This document shows, piece by piece, positions 6,756 through 12,974 of a DNA stretch of 18,046 nucleotides. A program made the translations under genes and the position numbers. The DNA comes from Vitreoscilla stercoraria DSM 513 (GTDB lineage: Bacteria > Pseudomonadota > Gammaproteobacteria > Burkholderiales > Neisseriaceae). The notes beneath the pieces were generated by a model, which had not been told where the DNA came from, searched no databases, and saw only the letters and a program-made list of their open reading frames with translations. Numbering within the stretch: the stretch's first letter is position 1; the number at the start of each line of letters is the position of its first letter. The stretch covers positions 1 to 18,046 of the forward strand of contig NZ_KB908036.1 in NCBI RefSeq assembly GCF_000382305.1, read 5' to 3'.

Positions 6756-7853
6756 TCAATCAAATTGTTTTTGACCATTGCGTACAAATGGCAATTTGAT
6801 AACACGTACGTCAGTGAATGTGCCACGAATGTCCACTTGTGCGGTATCGGTGGTGGCTTTAGGCACACGCGCAATGGCAATAGATTGTTTCAAAGTCGGT
6901 GAGAATGTACCTGAAGTAATAATGCCAGTACCGATACCAGGAACGGTCACTTGCATGCCTTCACGCAATACGCCACGCGTTTCCATTACCAAGCCAACTT
7001 GTTTTTCAGGCACGCCAGTTTCTTTGGCTTTGAGCAAAGCGGCTTTACCGATAAAGTCACGTTCATCACTCCAAGCAATCGTCCAACCCATTCCCGCTTG
7101 CAAAGGATTGATTTCTTCGCCCATGTCATGGCCGTACAAGTTCATGCCCGCTTCCATACGCAAAGTATCACGCGCGCCCAAACCACAAGGATTCACGCCC
7201 ACAGCGCGCAACTCATTGAAGAAAGTTTCTGCAGCTGCAGCTGGCAAAATCACTTCCACACCGTCTTCACCGGTATAACCTGTTTTGGCTACAAACCAAT
7301 CGCCACCCAAATCCACGCCTACAAACGCTTTCAATGCGTTAACTTGTTCAGCCCATTCAGGTTTTGCGACCAACAATTTTTCAATCGCTTTAGGACCTTG
7401 CACTGCCAACATCGCCAATTCAGGACGCTCTTTGATAGTGACACCAAATGGTGCTGCGGTTTTGGTGAATTGCGCCAAGTCTTTTTCACGAGTGGCTGCA
7501 TTCGATACGATGCGGTATTCAGTTTCTGCTTCATTAGAAAGGTAAACAATCAAGTCATCGATAACACCGGCTTGCTCGTTTAACATTGGGGAATACAAAG
7601 CTTTGCCAACGAATTTTAATTTGTCTACATCATTGGCCAAAAGATATTGCAACCATGCTTTGACTTGCTCGCCAGAAACATCAGTCACGACCATATGAGA
7701 CACGTCAAACATACCAGCATCGGTACGCACGAATTCATGTTCTTTGATTTGGGAGCCGTAATGGATGGGTAAATCCCAACCTGAGAAATCGACCATTTTA
7801 CCTTCAGCGGCAACGTGGGCATTGTAAAACGGGGTTTTTTGAGGTTCACTCAT
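6756..7853 (-). CDS. gcvT: Aminomethyltransferase, T protein of the glycine cleavage system
   Basis: GcvT takes the aminomethyl group from GcvH, releases ammonia and loads the carbon on tetrahydrofolate as 5,10-methylene-THF. The product is 365 residues, the usual size. Family marks are TPFYNAHVAAEGKMVDFSGW at the N-terminus, TDAGMFDVSHM (about 44-54), the TGYTGEDGVEV segment and GLGARDTLRMEAGM in the folate-binding region, and the C-terminal LPFVRNGQKQFD. The start chosen is the ATG at 7853, eight bases after GGAG; ATG 7859 and GTG 7862 are too close to that site. It is the first gene after a tandem glycine riboswitch. One candidate uptake word lies inside the gene at 7421-7428. Confidence 0.98.
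   Translation of the reverse strand: MSEPQKTPFYNAHVAAEGKMVDFSGWDLPIHYGSQIKEHEFVRTDAGMFDVSHMVVTDVSGEQVKAWLQYLLANDVDKLKFVGKALYSPMLNEQAGVIDDLIVYLSNEAETEYRIVSNAATREKDLAQFTKTAAPFGVTIKERPELAMLAVQGPKAIEKLLVAKPEWAEQVNALKAFVGVDLGGDWFVAKTGYTGEDGVEVILPAAAAETFFNELRAVGVNPCGLGARDTLRMEAGMNLYGHDMGEEINPLQAGMGWTIAWSDERDFIGKAALLKAKETGVPEKQVGLVMETRGVLREGMQVTVPGIGTGIITSGTFSPTLKQSIAIARVPKATTDTAQVDIRGTFTDVRVIKLPFVRNGQKQFD
7421..7428 (-). repeat. Candidate uptake word (AGCGTCCTGAA) inside gcvT
   Basis: The minus strand reads GAGCGTCCTGAAT, encoding E-R-P-E-L in GcvT. R-P-E is also encoded by one of the copies in the LysE-type gene. Confidence 0.5.
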
Positions 7854-7879
7854 GTCCATCACTCCATAGAATTAAGAAT

Positions 7880-7901
7880 GCTTTTTGCTTTAGCAACAAG
7901 C
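7880..7901 (-). promoter_or_regulatory. Hairpin between glycine aptamers and gcvT (possible expression platform)
   Basis: On the minus strand GCTTGTTGCT and AGCAAAAAGC pair over 10 bases with one mismatch around a two-base gap. It lies between the end of the second aptamer and the gcvT ribosome site (7862-7865). The sequence after it (ATTCTTAATTCT) is only mildly T-rich, so a transcription terminator is not clear; control of translation or of an alternative fold is possible. Confidence 0.4.
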
Positions 7902-7904
7902 GAT

Positions 7905-8107
7905 TCCCTATCTGTCCTGTGACCTGAGATTTTCGAATGAAAGACTTCATTCTTTCCCCCTTCGGTGGGCTTTTTTGCCGCTCTCCAGATTTGCCTTATC
8001 TGCATGAAACACATAAGGGTTTTACAGTCCTTCCACCTGAGCGATTAAAGGGTCTATGCGCCTTCGGTAGCCGAGCCAATCTATTTCTCGGACTTCTCCT
8101 GCAAAAC
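7905..8107 (-). ncRNA. Tandem glycine riboswitch (two aptamers)
   Basis: On the minus strand the gcvT leader carries both aptamers of the glycine riboswitch. Aptamer 1 (about 8018-8107) has GGAGA (8095-8099), ACCGAAGG (8061-8068) and CAGGTGGAAGGACTG (8025-8039). Aptamer 2 (about 7905-7990) has CTGGAGAGCGG (7978-7988), CCGAAGGGGGAAAG (7952-7965) and CTCAGGTCACAGGACAG (7912-7928). These are the conserved blocks of the gcvT RNA motif as I know it from Vibrio and Bacillus. Glycine binding to such RNAs normally turns on the glycine cleavage genes. It starts a few bases after a strong promoter and ends about 50 bases before the gcvT start. Confidence 0.95.
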
Positions 8108-8113
8108 GCCGCT

Positions 8114-8143
8114 ATTATGACTGTCTATGACGCTTTTTGGCAA
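8114..8143 (-). promoter_or_regulatory. Sigma70-type promoter for the riboswitch-gcvTH transcript
   Basis: Minus strand: -35 TTGCCA (8143-8138), 18-base spacer, -10 CATAAT (8119-8114). Each box matches consensus at five of six bases. The predicted start near 8107 coincides with the first stem of the riboswitch, which supports the call. Confidence 0.75.
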
Positions 8144-8457
8144 GTAACATCGGTGATGCAGCGCAACTTAATTTATTTTAATTTTATATTAATAATATTA
8201 AGCATAGATATCAAAAAAACAGGCAAATTTTCATTAAAACACTTCCAATCCACCATAGGCTCACTCTCAATTTACGACAACAATCCTCTATTTTTTGACG
8301 ACTTCCTAATTTTTTATAAAAAAAACTTCTTTTGAGGTAGAATATTGTCACATTATGTTGAGAATCTATGATTTAACTCATCAAAAAAATTGCGCAATAA
8401 TCTAAAAATTTTCGTCTACTTTGTACACACACTGTATTTTACGGGAGAGCCACACTC
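8144..8457. promoter_or_regulatory. AT-rich divergent control region between gcvT riboswitch promoter and lrp
   Basis: This stretch of about 310 bases holds no gene. It is very AT-rich with many A- and T-runs (for example 8161-8220 and 8310-8335), the kind of bendable DNA that Lrp-type regulators bind. It contains the likely lrp promoter. No defined operator could be picked out by eye. Confidence 0.45.
8345..8372 (+). promoter_or_regulatory. Likely promoter of the lrp gene
   Basis: -35 TTGTCA (8345-8350), 16-base spacer, -10 TATGAT (8367-8372); both boxes match five of six. It would give a leader of about 80 bases before the ATG at 8458. Confidence 0.5.
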
Positions 8458-8940
8458 ATGCAGAGCATCGTCTTAGATAAAATTGATTTAAAAATTTTAC
8501 AAGTTTTACAAGAAAACGGCCGTTTGACCAACGTAGAATTGTCTGAACGTGTGGCTTTGTCACCTTCTCCTTGCTTGCGTCGTTTGAAACAATTGGAAGA
8601 TGCTGGCGTGATTCAACGTTATGCTGCTTTGTTAAGCCCTGCGGCGATTGAATTGGGCTTGCAAGCTTTCATTCGTGTGACAGTTAACAAAGCAGGCGGC
8701 GGTCGTGAAAAATTCGATGAAACAGTACAACAATGGCCTGAAATTTTGAGCTGTTTTGCGTTAACTGGTGAAACCGATTATATGTTGCATGCTTTCTTTG
8801 TCGATATGGAACATTTCTCGCATTTTGTATTGGAAATTTTATTGAACCAATCAGGTGTACAGGACGCTCGCTCTAGCTTTGTATTGCGTGAAGTGAAAAA
8901 AACCACCGCTTTACCATTGAACCATTTGCACAATGACTGA
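8458..8940 (+). CDS. Lrp/AsnC-family transcriptional regulator
   Basis: A 160-residue leucine-responsive regulator. The N-terminal helix-turn-helix (about 8-60) reads DLKILQVLQENGRLTNVELS and on to LSPSPCLRRLKQLEDAGVI, and the C-terminal ligand-binding RAM domain (about 66-148) ends in SSFVLREVKKTTALPLNHL. This is extremely close to my memory of the meningococcal AsnC/Lrp protein, reported to respond to leucine and methionine. Family members assemble as octamers and sense amino acids. GGGAGAG stands eight bases before the ATG. It is divergent from the glycine-riboswitch gcvT transcript, so control of gcvTHP by this regulator is a natural inference. Its last eight bases overlap the DUF1415 gene. 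It carries a candidate uptake word at 8860-8867. Confidence 0.95.
   Translation: MQSIVLDKIDLKILQVLQENGRLTNVELSERVALSPSPCLRRLKQLEDAGVIQRYAALLSPAAIELGLQAFIRVTVNKAGGGREKFDETVQQWPEILSCFALTGETDYMLHAFFVDMEHFSHFVLEILLNQSGVQDARSSFVLREVKKTTALPLNHLHND
8860..8867 (-). repeat. Candidate uptake word (AGCGTCCTGTA) inside lrp
   Basis: The minus strand reads GAGCGTCCTGTAC. On the coding strand it encodes V-Q-D-A, again the Q-D-A reading. Confidence 0.5.
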
Positions 8941-9487
8941 TTTGAATCACCAAGACCTCATCCAAACCACCCGCACATGGCTAGAAACTGCCGTGATTGG
9001 GTTAAATTTATGCCCATTTGCCAAAGCCACTTACAATAAAGATTTGATTCGCTTTAGTGTTAGCCAAGCTAGGCATTTGGATGTATTTTTAGAGCGTTTG
9101 GATGAAGAATTGCTCTTGCTCAAGCAAACGCCTGCCAACGAGCTAGAAACCACTTTGCTGATTGAACCGAATTTATTCAACGATTTTGATTTGTTCAATC
9201 AAATTTTAGATGTTGCCGATCAAGCCTTGGTCGATCATGGTTTGGAAGGCGTGATTCAAATTGCACCGTTTCATCCGCAATTTCAGTTTGACGGTACTGA
9301 GCCTGACGACATCAGCAATTATACCAATCGCTCACCTTATCCCATTTTGCATTTGATTCGCGAAGACAGCATTGCCAAAGCCATGCAAGCATTCCCTAAT
9401 GCAGACACCATTTTTGAGCGCAACATTGCTTTGCTTGAAAAAATGGGACATGAAGGTTGGGATGCTTTGTGGCAGAAAAAGGACTGA
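8933..9487 (+). CDS. DUF1415 family protein
   Basis: A 184-residue cytoplasmic protein with no signal or membrane segment. It fits the DUF1415 family: TWLETAVIGLNLCPFAK near the N-terminus (about 15-31, with a conserved cysteine in NLCPFAK), ETTLLIEPN (71-79), and PFHPQFQFDGTEPDDISNYT with NRSPYPILHLIRE (about 112-144). The biochemical role of the family is not known to me. The ATG at 8933 lies inside the last codons of lrp with an eight-base overlap, so it is probably co-translated with the regulator. It is followed after one base by a DUF454 membrane protein. Confidence 0.85.
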   Translation: MTDLNHQDLIQTTRTWLETAVIGLNLCPFAKATYNKDLIRFSVSQARHLDVFLERLDEELLLLKQTPANELETTLLIEPNLFNDFDLFNQILDVADQALVDHGLEGVIQIAPFHPQFQFDGTEPDDISNYTNRSPYPILHLIREDSIAKAMQAFPNADTIFERNIALLEKMGHEGWDALWQKKD

Positions 9488-9488
9488 T

Positions 9489-9851
9489 ATGATGGTGCGC
9501 TATGCCTTGTTGGCCGCAGGTTGGTTGGCTTTGGCATTGGGTACCATTGGCATTTTCCTGCCTTTGCTGCCCACCACGCCATTTGTATTGTTGGCGGCAG
9601 TGTGTTTTGCCAAAGCTTCACCACGCTTTCATCATTGGCTATTACAACACAAAACATTTGGTCCGATTGTGTACAATTGGCAAGAACATCGCGCAGTGCC
9701 TTTGCCTGCTAAAATGCTGTCTAGCTCCATGATGGCTTTGTCTACTTATATGGTGTATTACCGTTTTCCTGAAATGGTATGGGTTTGGAGCATGTGTGGC
9801 ATCACTTGTTTGTGCGTCGCCATTTGGATTTGGCGTTTGCCTCATCGCTGA
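9489..9851 (+). CDS. DUF454 (YbaN-like) inner-membrane protein
   Basis: A 120-residue membrane protein with about four hydrophobic segments. It matches the DUF454 family by GWLALALGTIGIFLPLLPTT (12-31) followed by CFAKASPRFHHWLL and GPIVYNWQEHRAVPLPAK. The function of the family is not established. Two adjacent ATGs (9489 and 9492) are both served by AAGGA at 9479-9483; I use the first. It starts one base after the DUF1415 stop and ends before a palindromic terminator, so lrp-DUF1415-DUF454 reads as one operon. Confidence 0.88.
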   Translation: MMVRYALLAAGWLALALGTIGIFLPLLPTTPFVLLAAVCFAKASPRFHHWLLQHKTFGPIVYNWQEHRAVPLPAKMLSSSMMALSTYMVYYRFPEMVWVWSMCGITCLCVAIWIWRLPHR

Positions 9852-9872
9852 TACAGCACCCTGTAAACATTC

Positions 9873-9908
9873 AAAAAGCGTCCTGTAAATATTTACAGGA
9901 CGCTTTTT
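9873..9908. terminator. Bidirectional terminator built from two inverted candidate uptake words
   Basis: AAAAAGCGTCCTGTAAAT (9873-9890) and its exact reverse complement (9891-9908) make a perfect 18-base palindrome. A-runs on the left and T-runs on the right make it a terminator in both directions, serving DUF454 on the plus strand and purU on the minus strand. A decayed third copy, AGCACCCTGTAAAC, lies just to the left at about 9855-9868. Confidence 0.9.
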
Positions 9909-9925
9909 TCAAATCAGATGATGTT

Positions 9926-10801
9926 TTATTCAAACACCACAGTTTTATGACCAAATACAATGACACGGTCTTCTAAATGCCAAGTGATGGCACGTGCCAA
10001 AACCTGTCTTTCCACATCCGCACCCAATTCTCGCAACTCTTGCACAGTGTAACGGTGATCGACCCGCTTCACATCTTGCTCGATAATCGGACCTTGGTCT
10101 AAATCTGCCGTCACATAATGCGCTGTTGCACCAATCAACTTCACACCTTTATCATATGCTTGACCATAAGGATCGGCACCGACAAAAGCAGGCAAAAATG
10201 AATGATGAATGTTAATAATTTTTTGTGCCCACTTGGCAGTAAAATCTTCACTCAAAATCTGCATATAACGCGCCAATACCAATAAGTCACAATCAGCCAC
10301 CCATTCGTTGATTTGTGCTTCGGCTTGTACTTTGGTTTCTGGTGTCACTTTAACCACCTTGTACTCAATACCAAAATTTTCCACCGCCTCACGCAAATCT
10401 TCGTGATTGCTGATGACACAAGCAATGTCACACGGCAACTGTCCACGCGCATGGCGCCACAACAATTCCATCAAAGCATGATCATGTTTAGAGACAAATA
10501 AAGCCACTTTTTTGCGCTCTTTGACCAAAGCCAAACGCCAATTCATCGCATACATATTGGCAACATTGCGCTGAAAGTTTTCAATTAAAATATCGTGCTG
10601 CTTTTCCAATTGCGGCAACAAAAACTCCACTCGCATAAAATAATCACCACCACTGGCCTCAGTCGTGTATTGATCCAAAGCGGTAATATTGGCGCCTACA
10701 TGGTATAAAAGACCCGATACAGCTTGCACAATGCCTGATTGATCCTGACAATGAATTAAAAGTCTTGCTGTGTGTTCACTACTCATGCTTTTTTCGCTCA
10801 T
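9926..10801 (-). CDS. purU: Formyltetrahydrofolate deformylase
   Basis: PurU hydrolyses 10-formyl-THF to THF and formate, balancing the one-carbon pool and feeding formate to PurT. The product is 291 residues, the family's usual size. It has an N-terminal ACT regulatory domain (about 10-90, beginning ARLLIHCQDQSGIVQAVSG) and a C-terminal formyltransferase-like domain. The catalytic asparagine and histidine are in INIHHSFLPAFVGA, and the aspartate is in DLDQGPIIEQD. The ATG at 10801 has no clear ribosome site; an internal ATG at 10786 would shorten it by five residues and is a real alternative. It converges on the DUF454 gene across a shared terminator. In other bacteria PurU is inhibited by glycine and stimulated by methionine, which fits the gcv and metF neighbours. 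Confidence 0.96.
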   Translation of the reverse strand: MSEKSMSSEHTARLLIHCQDQSGIVQAVSGLLYHVGANITALDQYTTEASGGDYFMRVEFLLPQLEKQHDILIENFQRNVANMYAMNWRLALVKERKKVALFVSKHDHALMELLWRHARGQLPCDIACVISNHEDLREAVENFGIEYKVVKVTPETKVQAEAQINEWVADCDLLVLARYMQILSEDFTAKWAQKIINIHHSFLPAFVGADPYGQAYDKGVKLIGATAHYVTADLDQGPIIEQDVKRVDHRYTVQELRELGADVERQVLARAITWHLEDRVIVFGHKTVVFE

Positions 10802-10820
10802 ATGGGAAAAGGAATTTTTT

Positions 10821-10843
10821 ATTATAATCTTTCACATCTAAAT
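10821..10843 (-). promoter_or_regulatory. Possible purU promoter
   Basis: On the minus strand a perfect -10 TATAAT (10826-10821) follows, after about 16 bases, a weak -35-like TATACA. The predicted start would be about 13 bases before the ATG at 10801. The -10 lies in the palindrome ATTATAAT, so it could also serve the plus strand. Confidence 0.4.
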
Positions 10844-10891
10844 GTATAGCTTTTTGATTCATCCTTCTTTTCATTACCCAGAAAGACATCC

Positions 10892-11116
10892 ATGATTTTC
10901 ATTTTCGGCGTACAGCCCAAAAAAATCAGCGAAACAGAGGGCTTATTCAATTGCCCCATTTGCCAAACTCAAACCACTTACCGCCTGAGCAGCAGCCGTT
11001 CACACCTTTCCATTTTTTTCTTGCCTTTATTCCCCATCGGCAAGCCAAATACCACTTTTGTTTGCTTACAATGCGGTACGTCTTTGCCTGAAAAATTCAT
11101 TCCATCAAAAAGCTGA
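10892..11116 (+). CDS. Small zinc-ribbon protein
   Basis: A 74-residue protein with two cysteine pairs, CPIC (about 21-24) and CLQC (58-61), the layout of a zinc ribbon. The start MIFIFGVQPKKI and the middle RSHLSIFFLPLFPIGK resemble the short zinc-ribbon family often placed as zinc_ribbon_15 in Pfam, in which a hydrophobic stretch lies between the two knuckles. The function is unknown. The ribosome site before the ATG is weak (AGAAAGA). It is divergent from purU and is followed by a 287-base gap before metF. Confidence 0.75.
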   Translation: MIFIFGVQPKKISETEGLFNCPICQTQTTYRLSSSRSHLSIFFLPLFPIGKPNTTFVCLQCGTSLPEKFIPSKS

Positions 11117-11403
11117 ATCTTCAGACAAACCAAACCTTTGGTCAATTCTGCGCCAACAGCGGTTAAATCCCTGCTGTTAGCGTAATATATGCTAAAAATT
11201 TCGTTTTTTTTTGAATTTTTCACAGTAAAAGCATGGTCATGACTGTCATAAAACCCTATACTTAATTCACGTCTTAAAACCATGCTTTGGCATGTATTTG
11301 TATGCTTCATTGAAATATCAATCATGCAGCCCCCAACGAGTGTCCTAACGACAAAACTCAAGTATGGTTTAAGTTATTTTCTTCCTAGCTGATTGTAAAT
11401 AAA
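11117..11403 (+). other. Gene-free leader region upstream of metF
   Basis: 287 bases with no convincing gene. It contains several short inverted repeats: ACCAAA/TTTGGT near 11128, AACAGC/GCTGTT (about 11155-11178), TTAGC/GCTAA (about 11177-11195) and CATGC/GCATG (about 11281-11294). A nine-base T-run lies near 11204-11212. The first hairpins plus the T-run might end the zinc-ribbon transcript; the remainder may be a structured metF leader. No known riboswitch was recognised. Confidence 0.4.
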
Positions 11404-12240
11404 ATGAACCGTACACCATTAAGCTTTGAGTTTTTTCCTGCACGCACAGAAGAAGGTCGTGCCAAAGTTGCCGTTACACGCCAACAACTACGCCAATTCA
11501 ATCCTGAATTTTTCTCTTGTACCTTTGGCGCAGGCGGTACAACCCGTGATGGTACTTTACAAACAGTCTTAGACATCATGTCTGAAGGTACCGCTGCCGC
11601 ACCTCATTTGGCCTGCATCGGCTCAGAAGAATCAGAAGTTCGCCATATTTTGAATACCTATCGTGAACATGGCATCAAACACATTGTGGCTTTGCGTGGT
11701 GACATCCCTTCAGGCATGGGCGTTATGGCATCAGATGGCTTTCGCTATGCCAATGAATTGGTTTCATTCATTCGCCAAGAACATGGCGATTGGTTTCACA
11801 TTGAAGTAGGTGCATATCCTGAATTTCACCCGCAAGCTAAAAATGCACAAAGCGACATTGATTACTTTGTACAAAAATGCCAAGCAGGTGCCAATTCAGC
11901 CATTACCCAATATTTCTATAATATTGATTCTTACTTTGCATTTGTAGATGCCGTGCAAGCCCAAGGCGTGAATATTCCGATTGTGCCGGGCATCATGCCA
12001 ATTGCCAATTTTTCAAGCTTAAGTCGTTTTTCTGATACTTGTGGTGCAGAAATTCCACGTTGGTTGCGCCTAAAATTACAAGCATACGGCGACGATACCG
12101 CTTCCATCAAAGCCATGGGCTTGGATGTGGTCACTGATTTATGTGACCGCTTATTAAGCCAAGGTGCACCGAGCTTGCATTTTTACACTTTGAACCAAGC
12201 TGGCTTGGTTTCGACTGTTTGCCAACGCTTGGGCTATTGA
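11404..12240 (+). CDS. metF: Methylenetetrahydrofolate reductase
   Basis: MetF is the FAD enzyme that reduces 5,10-methylene-THF to 5-methyl-THF for methionine synthesis, using the carbon unit that glycine cleavage supplies. The product is 278 residues, slightly shorter than the Escherichia coli enzyme. The N-terminal LSFEFFPARTEEG carries the active-site glutamate E9, VALRGDIPSG carries the flavin-contacting aspartate D100, and VGAYPEFHP, QYFYNIDSYFAFVD and VPGIMPI are family signatures. The ATG at 11404 lacks a strong ribosome site (preceded by GTAAATAAA), but no better start is available at the N-terminal motif. The PTS EIIA gene follows after 34 bases. Confidence 0.96.
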   Translation: MNRTPLSFEFFPARTEEGRAKVAVTRQQLRQFNPEFFSCTFGAGGTTRDGTLQTVLDIMSEGTAAAPHLACIGSEESEVRHILNTYREHGIKHIVALRGDIPSGMGVMASDGFRYANELVSFIRQEHGDWFHIEVGAYPEFHPQAKNAQSDIDYFVQKCQAGANSAITQYFYNIDSYFAFVDAVQAQGVNIPIVPGIMPIANFSSLSRFSDTCGAEIPRWLRLKLQAYGDDTASIKAMGLDVVTDLCDRLLSQGAPSLHFYTLNQAGLVSTVCQRLGY

Positions 12241-12274
12241 TTTTTCCATTACCACCCCCATCAGGAGTGACTGC

Positions 12275-12685
12275 ATGATTGGATTGTTGATTGTTACACA
12301 TGAATCACTTGGCCATGCTTACAATGCGTTGGTCAGCCATTTTTTTGACATGTGTCCTGATAACGTACGCTTGCTCAATGTCGCTAAAGACACACCTCCT
12401 GAGTTAATTTTAGAACAAGCCACCCATTTGATTGAGCAAGTGAACCAAGGTCAAGGGGTATTGCTCTTAACTGATATTTTTGGTGCCACGCCCTGTAATG
12501 TGGCGCGCAAACTGATTACATCCATCGATGTGGTGATGCTCACGGGCTTAAATGCGCCCATGATGGTCAAAGCCATCCAATATGCACCACTGCGAGACAA
12601 CGTTCATTTATTGGCACAAGAAGTCAAAACAGCTGCCATCAACGGCATCATGGCCTTAACCTATACACAAGAAGAAGCGACATAA
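12275..12685 (+). CDS. PTS EIIA component, mannose/fructose (EIIA-Man) type
   Basis: A 136-residue single-domain EIIA of the mannose class. The phosphorylated histidine is H9 in LLIVTHESLG, and LLTDIFGATPCNVAR (about 64-78) is the second signature of the fold. It receives phosphate from HPr, encoded three bases after its stop. No IIB, IIC or IID partner is encoded in the window, so it is more likely a regulatory phosphoprotein than part of a sugar uptake system, as inferred for other Neisseriaceae. AGGAGTG stands before the ATG. It is the first gene of the EIIA-HPr-EI unit, possibly transcribed from metF. Confidence 0.93.
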   Translation: MIGLLIVTHESLGHAYNALVSHFFDMCPDNVRLLNVAKDTPPELILEQATHLIEQVNQGQGVLLLTDIFGATPCNVARKLITSIDVVMLTGLNAPMMVKAIQYAPLRDNVHLLAQEVKTAAINGIMALTYTQEEAT

Positions 12686-12688
12686 ATC

Positions 12689-12958
12689 ATGATTACTGCA
12701 GACGTTACCATAGAAAATAAATTAGGCTTACACGCCCGTGCATCCAGCAAATTTACCCAAACCGCCGCCCGCTTCCAATCAGAAATTTGGGTGTCACGCA
12801 AAGAACGTCGCGTGAATGGCAAAAGCATTATGGGTTTGATGATGTTGGCAGCAGCACAAGGCTCTGTCATCACATTAGAAGTCGATGGTTCAGATGAAGA
12901 AGAAGCCATGGCAGCGTTGAAAAAACTCATTGCCGAATATTTCGGCGAGGAAGAATAG
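12689..12958 (+). CDS. ptsH: Phosphocarrier protein HPr
   Basis: An 89-residue HPr. The catalytic histidine H15 is in NKLGLHARASSKF, and S46 is in NGKSIMGLMMLAA, the serine that HPr kinase modifies in Gram-positives and in betaproteobacteria carrying hprK. It passes phosphate from enzyme I to EIIA proteins. The C-terminal tail is very acidic (EYFGEEE). It lies three bases after the EIIA gene and 16 bases before ptsI. Confidence 0.96.
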   Translation: MITADVTIENKLGLHARASSKFTQTAARFQSEIWVSRKERRVNGKSIMGLMMLAAAQGSVITLEVDGSDEEEAMAALKKLIAEYFGEEE

Positions 12959-12974
12959 CGAAGGATAAAAAGTC

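Noticed and set aside
7937..8335. Plus-strand open frame of 132 codons starting MKDFILSPFGGLF
   Set aside because: It runs antisense through the glycine riboswitch and then into AT-rich DNA. The composition is not protein-like and there is no ribosome site.
10978..11361. Minus-strand open frame of 127 codons spanning the zinc-ribbon gene and the metF leader
   Set aside because: Part of it is antisense to a recognisable protein and the rest shows no family features. The metF leader structure explains the region equally well, though a short minus-strand peptide gene in 11117-11361 cannot be fully excluded.
11117..11403. SAM or SAH riboswitch before metF
   Set aside because: No block matching the known SAM or SAH aptamer consensus was seen; only short isolated hairpins.
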